Assembly (NCBI RefSeq): GCF_032397745.1
Contig: NZ_CP135921.1
Coordinates: 3,410,001 to 3,474,000 of the forward strand
Length of the DNA: 64,000 nt
From: Bradyrhizobium prioriisuperbiae
Lineage (GTDB): Bacteria > Pseudomonadota > Alphaproteobacteria > Rhizobiales > Xanthobacteraceae
Direction: 5' to 3'
Shown: piece after piece, positions 50,645 to 59,482 of the stretch
Numbering within the stretch: position 1 is the stretch's first letter
Layout of the letters: every line of letters begins with the position of its first letter
Notes under the pieces: model-generated
The model's input: the letters and a program-made list of their open reading frames with translations, nothing else
What the model was told of the DNA's origin: nothing
Database searches by the model: none
Program-made: the position numbers and the translations under genes

Positions 50645-51208
50645 ATGAGTACGTTGCATCTGAATAATCCCGTCGCGATCGATCCGCTGCGCCGGGTGCG
50701 CCGCCTCAGCCGCGGCATGGCGATCCTGTGTCTGTTGGCCGCCGTCGCACTGCCGCTGGGTCTGTTGGCCTACTGGCTAACCGTGCCGGCGGAGGAACTG
50801 TTGCGCGATGCCCGGTTGCAGGTCGCGGGGCAGGAGATCGGCTGGATACAGCGCCTCGCGGCGCTTGTTCTGTCGGCGATCCCGCTCGGGTGTCTCACCT
50901 GGGGCCTGCTGCAGGCCCGCCGTTGTTTCGGCGCCTTCGCGGACGGACATTTCTTTGCGGCCGAGGCCATCTACGGGTTGCGCGGCTTCGCGATCGCCCT
51001 GTTCGCTTCCGCATTGCTGCAGCCGATCACGGGTGCGGCCCTCTCCGTGCTCCTGAGCTGGGGCGCCGGTCCCGGCAAGCGGGTGCTGGCCGTCAGCGTC
51101 GGTTCGGACACGCTGCTGTCGCTGCTGTTCGCCGGCATGGTGGTGGTGATCACCTGGGTGATGGCGGAGGCGCGCGGCCTTGCCGACGAAAACGCGCAGT
51201 TCGTCTGA
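50645..51208 (+). CDS. DUF2975 membrane protein
   Basis: 187 aa with four membrane helices (about 26-46, 72-92, 115-137, 153-175), fitting DUF2975. GGAG lies 6 bases before the ATG. It is followed after 11 bases by a small XRE regulator gene, the usual DUF2975/YozG-like pairing; the two probably form a small membrane-sensor/regulator unit. Confidence 0.8.
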   Translation: MSTLHLNNPVAIDPLRRVRRLSRGMAILCLLAAVALPLGLLAYWLTVPAEELLRDARLQVAGQEIGWIQRLAALVLSAIPLGCLTWGLLQARRCFGAFADGHFFAAEAIYGLRGFAIALFASALLQPITGAALSVLLSWGAGPGKRVLAVSVGSDTLLSLLFAGMVVVITWVMAEARGLADENAQFV

Positions 51209-51219
51209 GGATTGCCGTT

Positions 51220-51432
51220 ATGCCGATCCGGGTGCGACTGAATGTGATGCTGGCGGAACGCAACGTGAAGTCGAAAGAGCTCGCCGAGCATGTCGGCATC
51301 ACCGAAGCCAATCTGTCGCTGCTGAAGCAGGGCAAGGTGAAGGGCGTCCGCTTCGACACCCTGGAGCGCATCTGCGCCTATCTTAATTGCCAGCCCGGCG
51401 ATCTCCTGCGTTTTGAGCCCGATCCGTCGTGA
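51220..51432 (+). CDS. YozG-like small XRE regulator
   Basis: 70 aa, almost only a helix-turn-helix: MLAERNVKSKELAEHVGITE, ANLSLLKQGKVKGVRFDTLE, then YLNCQPGDLLRFEP. This is the Cro/C1 subtype typically encoded with DUF2975 proteins. Confidence 0.85.
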   Translation: MPIRVRLNVMLAERNVKSKELAEHVGITEANLSLLKQGKVKGVRFDTLERICAYLNCQPGDLLRFEPDPS

Positions 51433-51549
51433 CTTCCTGCCGCAGCAGTCGAGACATTTTCAGCAACATTTCTTAACCAACGGCGACTAGCGTGCCCGCA
51501 ACCAGTGGGCGGATGTGGCTGTCGCGCTCCCTGCGAATGGAGTTGCGTG

Positions 51550-51747
51550 ATGGATATGAGTTTGGTGATGGCGGCGATGGCGATGCAGCAGGGGAATCTG
51601 CAGGGCAAGATCGCCACCAGCGTGATGAAGCAGAATCTCGATTCCCAGGCCGAGGCCGCCCAGGTGCTGCTCGGCGCTCAGCTCAACGCCGGCTCGCAGG
51701 CCAACCTTGCCGCTGGCATCGGCGGCAACGTCGACATTTCGGCCTGA
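51550..51747 (+). CDS. YjfB-family putative motility protein
   Basis: 65 aa. LVMAAMAMQQGNLQGKIATS, VMKQNLDSQAEAAQVLL and a Gly-rich end match the small YjfB family, sometimes linked to motility in Bacillus. No flagellar gene is near. Function unknown. Confidence 0.7.
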   Translation: MDMSLVMAAMAMQQGNLQGKIATSVMKQNLDSQAEAAQVLLGAQLNAGSQANLAAGIGGNVDISA

Positions 51748-51855
51748 CCCCCCGCTTCATCCGCTCTTGGCGTGCGATCTCCGCGGCGCTCGGCGTCTCC
51801 CGCGCGAACGATCCGGTGCGGATCGGGCCCTCGGGCACATGGTGATGCCGCCGGC

Positions 51856-52365
51856 TCAAGCTCGCCTGACCGGCAGCCACAGCTCCATGTCGCCGAGGCC
51901 GGTCTGCGGATCGAAGCCTCCGCCGTAGCGCTCGATCAGGTCCGGCGCGCCGTCGCCTCCCATCAACTGATAGCCTGAGGTCGGCAGCCACTCCCTCATG
52001 ATGGCGTCCATGGTCTGGTTGAATTGCGATGCGTGCAGCCGATGCGCAAACACGGCGCATGTCAGCGCCGGCAGTTGCAGGTGGCTGATGCCTTCGGGAA
52101 GGCCCGTGACGGCCGCAGCCTCCGTGCCGGCGACATAGTCGAAGCCCGGCTCGTCGCCAAACATGTCGAAGCACAGGCCGTAGGCGACGGCGCTGACGCC
52201 GGGGATCTGCCCGATCACGGCGACAAGCCGCTGCCATTGCGCGGGGATGCCCTGCTTGAAGCGCTGGTCGGAGAAAGCGTAGCTCTCGCGAACTCCGGCG
52301 ATCAGCCTCGCTGAACTCGTCTCAAATCGCGGCGGCTCGAGTGTCGTTGCTGATGATGGATTCAT
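51856..52365 (-). CDS. GyrI-like effector-binding protein
   Basis: 169 aa. AraC effector-binding / GyrI fold: TSSARLIAGVRESYAF, AYGLCFDMF, FDYVAGTEAAAVTGLPEGIS, YQLMGGDGAPDLIERYGGGF. AAGGAGTCGCCCC precedes the ATG. Small-molecule binding without a DNA-binding domain. Last gene of the same-strand run behind the ArsR promoter. Confidence 0.8.
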   Translation of the reverse strand: MNPSSATTLEPPRFETSSARLIAGVRESYAFSDQRFKQGIPAQWQRLVAVIGQIPGVSAVAYGLCFDMFGDEPGFDYVAGTEAAAVTGLPEGISHLQLPALTCAVFAHRLHASQFNQTMDAIMREWLPTSGYQLMGGDGAPDLIERYGGGFDPQTGLGDMELWLPVRRA

Positions 52366-52392
52366 GGGGCGACTCCTTGATGGGCCTGACGA

Positions 52393-53976
52393 TCAATTTT
52401 TGGAAGAACCGGCGAGGGCGGCCGGCTCAACCGGAATGTCAACACCGGCACCCGGAACTGCGCGCCACAGCAGCATGAACGCCACCAGCGCGGTGGCGAG
52501 CAGGATCGCGGCGCCGGTGCCCGTGGCCCAGATCAGGGCCTGGGAGAACGCCTGCTGCGCGGCGTGCAGCAGATCTGCGCCGAGCGCGCCGGGCAGCTGC
52601 TCCGCGACAGCCAGCGCGCCACCGAGCGTGCTGCGCGCGGTATCCATGGCGTCGGGCGGGATGTCGCGCAGGGACGCGCCGGCCATGTTGCCGCGATAGA
52701 TCGCTGTGATGAGGCTGCCCAGCATGGCGATGCCGAGCGCGCCGCCGAACTCCGAGCTGGTTTCGGACAGTCCCGAGGCCATGCCGGCACGCTCCGGCGG
52801 CACGGCCCCGATCACCAGATCGGTCGTCATGGTGACCACCGGCGACAGCCCGAGCGAGAAGATCACGAAACCGGTCACGACGACTGCCAGCGCGTGGCTG
52901 CCACCGATCTGCGTGAGGATGCCGAAGCCGATGGCGGCCAGCACGAGGCCTCCCACCAGCACCGCCACCGGACGAATCCGGTGCGCGATCGCGGGTGCAA
53001 TCATCGATCCCGCGATGAAGGCCAATCCCGACGGCGCAGTCCACAGACCTGCGTCCAGCGGTGTCATCCGCAGCACCAGCTGCAGATACTGGGCGATGAA
53101 GAGGAAGCTCGCGAAACCGACGAAGAAGCTGAAGGTGCTGATCGCCAGCGCGGCACTGAAGATGGGGGAGCGAAACAGCCGCAGGTCCATCAGCGGATCG
53201 GGCAGGGTCTGCTGCCGGCGGATGAACACCGCGCCGACTGCGAGGCCGGCGACGATGGTGAGCACGGCCGGCCAGCCGACGCCGTATTCGGCGATCCGCT
53301 TGATGCCGTAGATCGTGGCCAACACCGCAATCAGTGACAGGATGGCGCTGATCGGATCCAGCCGGCCCGCATTCGGATCGCGGAACTCGGGCAGGAACAG
53401 CGGTCCGAGCACCAGCAGCAGCAACATCACCGGCACATTGGCCAGGAACACCGAGCCCCACCAGAAGTGGGTCAGCAGCACGCCGCCGATCAGCGGGCCG
53501 ATCGCGCCGCCGGTGGAAAAGCTCGCGACCCACACCCCGATGGCAAAAGTGCGTTGTTTGGGATCGCGGAACATGTTGCTGATCAGCGACAGGGTCGAGG
53601 GCGCGAGCGTGGCGGCCGCGACGCCCAATAGCGCACGCGACGCGATCAGCATGTTGGCGGTGGTCGAGAACGCGGCAATCACGGATGTGACGCCAAAGGC
53701 GGCGGCGCCGATCAGCAGCAATCGCCGCCGACCGATCCGGTCGCCGAGGGTGCCCATGGTCATCAGCGAACCGGCCACCATGAAGCCGTAGATATCGACG
53801 ATCCACAGCAACTGCGAGCTCGAGGGTTTCAGGTCCGCGCTCAGGTGCGGCACGGCAAGGTTGAGCACCGTGAGGTCCATCGCGTACAGCAGGCATGGCA
53901 GCGCGATCACGGCAAGGCCGATCCATTCGCGGCGTGTGGCTTTTGGCGCCTCGGTGTTGTTGGTGTTGTTGCCCAT
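52393..53976 (-). CDS. DHA2-family MFS multidrug exporter
   Basis: 527 aa with about 14 membrane helices. WIGLAVIALPCLLYAMDLTV, LNLAVPHLSADLKPSSSQLL, GTLGDRIGRRRLLL (motif A) and ASFSTGGAIGPLIGGVLLTH (motif C) are typical of SmvA/QacA-type proton antiporters. ATG 53976 is used. Encoded 27 bases upstream of the GyrI-like gene; an export-plus-binding pair is plausible. Confidence 0.9.
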   Translation of the reverse strand: MGNNTNNTEAPKATRREWIGLAVIALPCLLYAMDLTVLNLAVPHLSADLKPSSSQLLWIVDIYGFMVAGSLMTMGTLGDRIGRRRLLLIGAAAFGVTSVIAAFSTTANMLIASRALLGVAAATLAPSTLSLISNMFRDPKQRTFAIGVWVASFSTGGAIGPLIGGVLLTHFWWGSVFLANVPVMLLLLVLGPLFLPEFRDPNAGRLDPISAILSLIAVLATIYGIKRIAEYGVGWPAVLTIVAGLAVGAVFIRRQQTLPDPLMDLRLFRSPIFSAALAISTFSFFVGFASFLFIAQYLQLVLRMTPLDAGLWTAPSGLAFIAGSMIAPAIAHRIRPVAVLVGGLVLAAIGFGILTQIGGSHALAVVVTGFVIFSLGLSPVVTMTTDLVIGAVPPERAGMASGLSETSSEFGGALGIAMLGSLITAIYRGNMAGASLRDIPPDAMDTARSTLGGALAVAEQLPGALGADLLHAAQQAFSQALIWATGTGAAILLATALVAFMLLWRAVPGAGVDIPVEPAALAGSSKN

Positions 53977-54014
53977 GGCTGCTGTCCAAAGAGGGGGATC
54001 GCTGTCGTGGCGCG

Positions 54015-54401
54015 CTACATCGTGCCGTTTTCGTCCAGCACCGACAGGATGTTGCCGGCGGGGTCCTTGAACCATGCGATGGTCGGGCCGTTGCCGCGCA
54101 TGATGCCTTTGGCGTCGGTCTTGAGACCAGGCAGGTCGTAGACCTCGAAGCGCACGCCGCGTTGCGTGAGGTCGGCCACCGCCGCATCGACGTTGGCGAC
54201 TGGGAAGTTGAGCACGGTGAAGCTCGCAGGCGTATGGTTTGGCTTTGGATAGATCAGCACGTCGGTGTCGCCGCCGAGATGCAGGTTGAGCAAGCCATGC
54301 GCCTCGGACACCTTGAGTCCGAGCGTGTTGCCATAGAAGTCTTTCGCCTTGGCGATGTCGTCGGCGGAAAATCCGCTGAATGCTTTGCTTGTGGTCAGCA
54401 T
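54015..54401 (-). CDS. VOC-family protein
   Basis: 128 aa, single glyoxalase/bleomycin-resistance fold: [59 protein letters not shown] with the usual Glu near the end. GGAG precedes the ATG at 54401. Reaction unknown. Confidence 0.8.
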   Translation of the reverse strand: MLTTSKAFSGFSADDIAKAKDFYGNTLGLKVSEAHGLLNLHLGGDTDVLIYPKPNHTPASFTVLNFPVANVDAAVADLTQRGVRFEVYDLPGLKTDAKGIMRGNGPTIAWFKDPAGNILSVLDENGTM

Positions 54402-54449
54402 GATCGGTTCTCCTTCTGAAAGACGCCCCACTTGCTGTTGCATGCGTTC

Positions 54450-54561
54450 CGTCATCCTGAGGCGCGAGCGAAAGCGAGCCTCGAAGGATGAACGGCCAAT
54501 GAGCTGCCCGGGCCGTCGCCCTTCGAGGGCCGTGCTACGCACGGCCACCTCAGGGTGACGG
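54450..54561. repeat. intergenic repeat of the CGTCATCCTGAGG type, copy 2
   Basis: About 112 bases, closely similar to 26008-26121 in ends (CGTCATCCTGAGG, CCTCAGGGTGACGG) and core (CTCGAAGGATGAACGGCC, GGGCCGTCGCCCTTCGAGGG). Confidence 0.85.
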
Positions 54562-54595
54562 GATACTTTCACCCCGGATCGTCTTGTGCCGGATC

Positions 54596-54952
54596 TCAAA
54601 CACTCACGATGGTCTTGAACCCGCCATAGATCATGCGCTTGCCGTCGAACGGCATGCCCTTCGGAGTCATCATCTTCGCAAGCCGCGGGTCCTTCATCAC
54701 CAGGGCGTTGACCCGGTCGCGATCCTTGCGTGACTTGTAGACGATGTAGGCGAACACCACGGTTTCGTTGGGTTTCATTTTCACGCTACGTGGAAAAGAC
54801 GTGAGCTTGCCAACCTTGACGTCGTCGGCGATGCATTCCCGGTAATCCAGCGCGCCGTGCTCGCGCCACACCTTGCCGGCCTTGCGCGACAGGCTGCGGT
54901 AGGCGGCGACGTTTTTCTTCGGCAGGGGGACGATAAATCCGTCGATATACAT
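54596..54952 (-). CDS. DUF1428 protein
   Basis: 118 aa. [51 protein letters not shown] and [17 protein letters not shown] match DUF1428, a dimeric alpha-beta-barrel family of unknown function. It is part of the ArsR-headed run. Confidence 0.9.
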   Translation of the reverse strand: MYIDGFIVPLPKKNVAAYRSLSRKAGKVWREHGALDYRECIADDVKVGKLTSFPRSVKMKPNETVVFAYIVYKSRKDRDRVNALVMKDPRLAKMMTPKGMPFDGKRMIYGGFKTIVSV

Positions 54953-55051
54953 GAGCGTTTCCTCGTTGTTCGATACGTGATCGCGTCGCGGTTTTACCGG
55001 CTCGCGTGGGAGGCCGCGCTGCGACACACGTCCGCAGCGCGTCCTATCGCC

Positions 55052-55516
55052 TCATGCGGCCGCGCGCTGCAGTTCCGCGATGTCGAGCTTCACCATCTTC
55101 ATGACGGCGGCCATGACGCGGTTGGCCTTGTCGGCATCGCTCATCAGCTCATTCATGATCGACGGCACCACTTGCCACGACAGGCCGAACTTGTCGGTCA
55201 GCCAGCCGCACTGGCTCGGTGCGCCGCCGGCGAGCAGGCTGTCCCAGTAATGATCGAGCTCCTGCTGGGTGTCGCAGTTGATCATCAGTGAGATCGCCGG
55301 TGAAAACTTGAAGTGAGGTCCGCCATTGATGCCGATGAAGGACTGTCCGTTCAGCTCGAACGCCACCACCATCACCGATCCCTTCGGGCCGGGGCCGGCA
55401 TCGCCGTAACGCGAGATGCGGGTGATCTTCGAATCCTTGAAAATCGAGGTGTAGAAATTGGCGGCTTCTTCGGCATTGCCGTCGAACCAAAGCGAGGTGG
55501 TGATTTTCTTAGACAT
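55052..55516 (-). CDS. PhnB-like VOC protein
   Basis: 154 aa of the 3-demethylubiquinone-methyltransferase-like/PhnB subgroup: ITTSLWFDGNAEEAANFYTS, GSVMVVAFELNGQSFIGING, CGWLTDKFGLSWQVVPSIMN. No catalytic activity is established for the group. Confidence 0.85.
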   Translation of the reverse strand: MSKKITTSLWFDGNAEEAANFYTSIFKDSKITRISRYGDAGPGPKGSVMVVAFELNGQSFIGINGGPHFKFSPAISLMINCDTQQELDHYWDSLLAGGAPSQCGWLTDKFGLSWQVVPSIMNELMSDADKANRVMAAVMKMVKLDIAELQRAAA

Positions 55517-55579
55517 AGCTTCGCTCTCCATGAAAAATCGTGATCGGTTGGTCAGGGGTGGTGGAGGTTATTTCCGCAA

Positions 55580-56200
55580 TCAGGCGGCTGCTTGCTGCGG
55601 ATAAGGATCGCGCCAGGCCGGCAGATCCTCGAGCCGCTGATACCAGCGCTTGATCTCGGGAAATTCGTCCAGCGGGATATGCGCCTCGGTCGCATAGGGG
55701 AATCCGGTCGCGACGGCGAAATCCGCGACCGTCAAGGCGTCGCCCACCAGCGTGTTGCGTCCCCGCAGATGATCGTTCAGCACCCGCGCGCTGCGGCGGA
55801 AAAACTTCGTTGCCTCTCCGATGGCGGCGGCGTCCGGGTTGCCCATGCCGAATTTCGGTTTGATCAGATACTCGAAATAGAGCGTGCCGGTGTGGCGGGA
55901 GAAGTGCTGCCCGTTCCAGCTCAGCCAGCGCATGACCTCGATCTGCCGATCGTCGTCAGGCCACAGCTGCGAGTGCGCCGCGCGGGCGAGATGGCACATG
56001 ATGGCATCGGATTCCCACAGCGCCTTGCCGTCGTCCAGCAGCGCCGGCACCCGGCCGTTGGGATTGATGGCGAGGAAGTCGGGATGCCGATGCTCACCCT
56101 TGGTCAGGTCGATGCGCACGAACGTCACCGGCGAATTGAGGTGTTTGGCGACGGCGCAGGCTTTGCGCGGGTTGAAGGTCTCGGCGTAATAAAGCTTCAT
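55580..56200 (-). CDS. glutathione S-transferase
   Basis: 206 aa. Thioredoxin-like N-domain (YYAETFNPRKACAVAKHLNS, NPNGRVPALLDDGKALWESD) and all-helical C-domain (GDALTVADFAVATGFPYATE). Conjugates or reduces with glutathione in the cytoplasm; substrate unknown. Two long hairpins lie just upstream, between it and the SRPBCC gene. Confidence 0.85.
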   Translation of the reverse strand: MKLYYAETFNPRKACAVAKHLNSPVTFVRIDLTKGEHRHPDFLAINPNGRVPALLDDGKALWESDAIMCHLARAAHSQLWPDDDRQIEVMRWLSWNGQHFSRHTGTLYFEYLIKPKFGMGNPDAAAIGEATKFFRRSARVLNDHLRGRNTLVGDALTVADFAVATGFPYATEAHIPLDEFPEIKRWYQRLEDLPAWRDPYPQQAAA

Positions 56201-56209
56201 TGTTTCCTC

Positions 56210-56286
56210 CTCAGTGTCCCGAATTCGAAGTTCGCACTACCTAGCAGCACCACTGAGCGAACTTCGAATTCGATCAGGACACTGAG
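56210..56286. repeat. 77-nt two-stage hairpin A
   Basis: Outer 10-bp arms CTCAGTGTCC / GGACACTGAG and inner 15-bp arms GAATTCGAAGTTCGC / GCGAACTTCGAATTC are all perfect, with a 1/5-base internal bulge and a 21-base loop. It lies 9 bases upstream of the GST start. Confidence 0.85.
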
Positions 56287-56298
56287 AAATTTTGGATT

Positions 56299-56376
56299 CT
56301 AGTGCGGCTTCTATTTCCGAAATTCCCTCGAAGAGATCGCCGCAAGGTTGAGGGAATTTCGGAAATGCCGCACTAG
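56299..56376. repeat. 78-nt two-stage hairpin B
   Basis: Outer 10-bp arms CTAGTGCGGC / GCCGCACTAG and inner 17-bp arms ATTTCCGAAATTCCCTC / GAGGGAATTTCGGAAAT, a 4/0-base bulge and a 20-base loop. Same layout and size as hairpin A, 12 bases away, but different sequence. It ends just before the SRPBCC stop codon. Confidence 0.85.
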
Positions 56377-56380
56377 GATG

Positions 56381-56815
56381 TCAGGCGAACATCTTTTCCA
56401 GCTTGTCGAGGGTTCCGGTCCATCCGCGCTTGTGTCCGTCAGCCGCGGCCTGGTCGAAGAACTGGCCGTGGTTCAAAGTCAGAAGGCTGCCGTTGCCGTC
56501 CGGCTTGATGGTCACCGTGACCACGGATTCGCGCTCCGGTGTCGAATGCCAGGCCCAGCTGAACACCAGCCGTTGATCCCTGACGACCTCACGGTATTTG
56601 CCGCCGACCTGGTGATAGTCACCGTCATCGGTGTTGAACGAAATGCGGAAGCCGCCGCCCACCCGCACATCCATCTCGGCCTTGACGGAGCCAACGATGG
56701 TCTGGCTCGGACCGAACCAGTGGATTATTTTTTCGGGGTCCGTCCAGGCGGCGAAGACCTTTGCGGGTGAGGCGTTGAGTCGTCGGGCGAGGGTGAGGCT
56801 TGGTTGGGTGAGCAT
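56381..56815 (-). CDS. SRPBCC/AHSA1-domain protein
   Basis: 144 aa: LTLARRLNASPAKVFAAWTD, WFGPSQTIVGSVKAEMDVRV, GGGFRIS, ESVVTVTIKPDGNGSLLTLN and GWTGTLDKLEKMF. GAGGAGGAAC precedes the ATG. It overlaps the end of the ArsR gene by 91 bases in another frame. Such ArsR/SRPBCC pairs are widespread; ligand unknown. Confidence 0.9.
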   Translation of the reverse strand: MLTQPSLTLARRLNASPAKVFAAWTDPEKIIHWFGPSQTIVGSVKAEMDVRVGGGFRISFNTDDGDYHQVGGKYREVVRDQRLVFSWAWHSTPERESVVTVTIKPDGNGSLLTLNHGQFFDQAAADGHKRGWTGTLDKLEKMFA

Positions 56816-57144
56816 GGTTCCTCCTCAACAAAGGCGGCCAGGCGGTCGAGCGCACTGGTCCAGAAACGCTGGTAACGGGCGAGCCATTCCATCGCTTGCT
56901 CCATCGGTGCGGCGTTGAGCTCGCACATCACCGTGCGCCCGGTCTTCGCCCGCGAAATCAGCCCGGCGTCCGACAGGACATCGAGATGCTTCATGATCGC
57001 GGGCAGCGACACCGGGAACGGCTGGGCCAGCTCCGAGACAGAGAGACTTTTCTCGCCCTCCAGCCGCGCCAGCAGGGCGCGCCGCGTCGGATCCGACAGC
57101 GCGGCAAAGGTGCGATCGAGTGGATTGGATGAATGGTAAACCAT
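56725..57144 (-). CDS. ArsR-family repressor
   Basis: 139 aa. Winged helix: LDRTFAALSDPTRRALLARL, LSVSELAQPFPVSLPAIMKH, LDVLSDAGLISRAKTGRTVM. No metal-binding Cys cluster is visible, so it belongs to the SdpR-like, metal-independent type. The last 30 residues (Ser/Pro-rich) are encoded inside the SRPBCC gene. The promoter places transcription start at or next to the ATG, so the mRNA is probably leaderless. Heads a same-strand run of eight genes. Confidence 0.85.
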   Translation of the reverse strand: MVYHSSNPLDRTFAALSDPTRRALLARLEGEKSLSVSELAQPFPVSLPAIMKHLDVLSDAGLISRAKTGRTVMCELNAAPMEQAMEWLARYQRFWTSALDRLAAFVEEEPCSPNQASPSPDDSTPHPQRSSPPGRTPKK

Positions 57145-57179
57145 GTGGTTAAGTATAGGCGCATAAAGCAGCCCGTCAA
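57139..57179 (-). promoter_or_regulatory. ArsR promoter and overlapping dyad
   Basis: On the minus strand TTGACG (57174-57179) and TATACT (57152-57157) are 16 bases apart, and the ATG begins 7 bases after the -10. AACCA-TG-TGGTT (57139-57150) overlaps the start codon as a likely ArsR operator. Confidence 0.65.
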
Positions 57180-57206
57180 GGGGGTTAACCCTGACGGGCC
57201 GTTTTT
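57171..57206. terminator. hairpin between tlpA and arsR
   Basis: GCCCGTCA and TGACGGGC arms around GGGTTAACCC form a strong stem with a T-run on the plus strand (GTTTTT) and TGCTTTAT on the minus strand. It probably ends the tlpA transcript; its left arm also carries the arsR -35. Confidence 0.65.
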
Positions 57207-57225
57207 GGAGAAAAGCGTTGCTGGC

Positions 57226-57900
57226 TTAGGGCTTTAGCGCAGCCTGGATCAGCTTCACCGCGTCGTCGCTGGCCCATTCCGCCGGGCCGGCGATGGTGGC
57301 GATCTCGCAGCCGGCGCCGTCGATCAGTACTGACGTGGGCATGCCCAATGCCCGTCCCACGCTCTTAAGATCCTGGAATACCTTTGCTTTCTGGTCCGCA
57401 AAAGCGCCGAGGCGGGTCAGGCCGCCCTCGCGCAGGAAGGCTTTCGGCTTCTCGGAATCGCGGGTGTCGATGTTGATCGCCACCACGTCGAAATTCGCTC
57501 CCCCGAGCTTGGCCTGGAGCGCATCCAGGGCTGGCATTTCCTTGCGGCAGGGCACGCACCAGGTGGCCCAGAGGTTGACCAGCACGGTTTTGCCGCGCCA
57601 GTCGGACAGCTTTTTCGGGGTGCCGGCGCCGTCATCGAAGGTCAAATCGGGAATTTTCAGGGGCTGCGACGCCATGGTCAGGGCGGCCACCTCGCCACGG
57701 GCCAGCGGCGCGAGTTTTCGCGACAGATTGACCGCCGGCGCGCAGGTGGCGTCGCCCGATCCATTGCGCAGCGACCCGCCGATCCCGTATACCCCCGCAA
57801 ATCCGATCGCGGCGCCGACCACGATGGCGCCGAGCACCATGGGTATGCGCTTCGTGGCCTTGGGGGCGGGCGGTTCGGTGTCGGGTGTCTTGTCGGTCAT
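57226..57900 (-). CDS. tlpA: TlpA-type thiol:disulfide interchange protein
   Basis: 224 aa with one N-terminal membrane anchor (about 20-42) and a periplasmic thioredoxin domain: NLWATWCVPCRKEMPALDAL with the active-site WCVPC. A separate Cys pair (CAPAV, GAGCEIAT) fits the extra disulfide known in Bradyrhizobium TlpA. It reduces copper chaperone/CoxB-type partners in cytochrome oxidase assembly. It is divergent from argH. Confidence 0.9.
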   Translation of the reverse strand: MTDKTPDTEPPAPKATKRIPMVLGAIVVGAAIGFAGVYGIGGSLRNGSGDATCAPAVNLSRKLAPLARGEVAALTMASQPLKIPDLTFDDGAGTPKKLSDWRGKTVLVNLWATWCVPCRKEMPALDALQAKLGGANFDVVAINIDTRDSEKPKAFLREGGLTRLGAFADQKAKVFQDLKSVGRALGMPTSVLIDGAGCEIATIAGPAEWASDDAVKLIQAALKP

Positions 57901-58001
57901 GGGCTCTGGTTTCGCGCGACGCGGGATCTGCGATCGTATGACAGATACGGCGAATGCAATGAGTGGTTTCCAACGGGCAGCAAGCCAAAGAGTGAGAGTC
58001 G

Positions 58002-59399
58002 ATGAGTAACAAGATGTGGGGCGGCCGCTTCGGCGAAAGCCCCGATGCGATCATGGAGGAAATCAACGTCTCCATCGACGTCGACCGGCACCTTTACGCA
58101 CAGGACATCACCGCGTCCAAGGCGCATGCAGCCATGCTGGCCACTCAAGGCATCATTACGGCAAACGATGCAAAAAACATCACCAAGGGTCTAGACACGA
58201 TTTTGTCAGAAATCGGCAAGGGCACCTTCACCTTCAAGCGCGCGCTCGAGGACATTCACATGAATGTCGAGAGCCGGCTCAGCGAATTGATCGGCCCGGC
58301 CTCCGGCCGGTTGCACACCGCGCGCTCGCGCAACGACCAGGTGGCGACCGATTTCCGGCTCTATGTCCGCGATGTGATCGACGAGACCGATGCGGCGCTG
58401 GCCGCCTTCCAGCACGCGCTGGTGGAGCGGGCGCTGGAACATGCCGACACCGTGATGCCCGGTTTCACCCATCTGCAGACCGCGCAGCCGGTGACGTTCG
58501 GCCATCATCTGCTGGCCTATGTGGAAATGGCATCGCGCGATCGTGGCCGCTTCCAGGATGCGCGCAAGCGGCTGAACGAGAGCCCGCTGGGTGCCGCCGC
58601 GCTCGCCGGAACGTCTTTCCCGATCGACCGCGCCGCGACGGCGAAAGCGCTCGGCTTCGACCGCCCGATGGCGAATTCGCTCGACGCGGTGTCGGACCGC
58701 GATTTCGTGCTGGAGGTGCTGTCAGCGGCGGCGATCGCGGCCATGCATCTGTCGCGGTTCGCCGAGGAGATCGTGATCTGGACCTCGCCGCTGGTCGGCC
58801 TGGTGCGGCTGTCGGACAAATTCACCACCGGCTCTTCGATCATGCCGCAGAAGCGCAATCCGGATGCCGCGGAACTGGTGCGCGCCAAGACCGGCCGCGT
58901 CATCGGCGCGCTCACCGGCCTGCTGATCGTGATGAAGGGACTGCCGCTGGCCTATCAAAAGGACATGCAGGAGGACAAGCAGGGGGCGATGGAGGCCTTC
59001 GCCGCGCTGTCGCTGGCGGTCCGGGCCATGACCGGGATGGTGCGCGACCTGGTGCCCGATGAAGCCCGGATGAAGGCCGCCGCGGGCGAAGGTTATGCCA
59101 CCGCGACCGATCTCGCCGACTGGCTGGTGCGGACGCTGAAGATGCCGTTCCGCGACGCCCATCACGTCACCGGGCGGATTGTCGCACAGGCCTCCGCGGA
59201 CGGGGTGGCACTGCACGATCTGCCGTTACAGGCCATGCAGGCGATCGAGCCACGCATCACCGCCGATGTGCTGGGCGTGCTGTCGGTCGAGAGTTCGGTG
59301 AAAAGCCGGACCAGCTATGGCGGCACCGCGCCCAAGAATGTCCGCGCACAGGCCAAGGGCTGGCTCAAGCGCTTGGAAAAAGAGCAAAATTCGGGCTGA
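58002..59399 (+). CDS. argH: argininosuccinate lyase
   Basis: 465 aa. [40 protein letters not shown], and the fumarase/lyase signature [20 protein letters not shown] with the catalytic Ser. Last step of arginine synthesis: argininosuccinate to arginine and fumarate. Followed by lptM and lysA on the same strand. Confidence 0.97.
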   Translation: MSNKMWGGRFGESPDAIMEEINVSIDVDRHLYAQDITASKAHAAMLATQGIITANDAKNITKGLDTILSEIGKGTFTFKRALEDIHMNVESRLSELIGPASGRLHTARSRNDQVATDFRLYVRDVIDETDAALAAFQHALVERALEHADTVMPGFTHLQTAQPVTFGHHLLAYVEMASRDRGRFQDARKRLNESPLGAAALAGTSFPIDRAATAKALGFDRPMANSLDAVSDRDFVLEVLSAAAIAAMHLSRFAEEIVIWTSPLVGLVRLSDKFTTGSSIMPQKRNPDAAELVRAKTGRVIGALTGLLIVMKGLPLAYQKDMQEDKQGAMEAFAALSLAVRAMTGMVRDLVPDEARMKAAAGEGYATATDLADWLVRTLKMPFRDAHHVTGRIVAQASADGVALHDLPLQAMQAIEPRITADVLGVLSVESSVKSRTSYGGTAPKNVRAQAKGWLKRLEKEQNSG

Positions 59400-59482
59400 T
59401 CAACAAAAAAATCCTGCCGCCGCAGGGCTCGCCAAAAGCCGGCGATCTTTGTAGGGTGGCGCCGCATTTGGGGAATTGGATT

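Noticed and set aside
52439..54187. Second long minus-strand frame over the MFS gene
   Set aside because: Arg/Ala/Pro-rich shadow typical of GC-rich DNA; the true exporter frame has clear membrane helices and MFS motifs.
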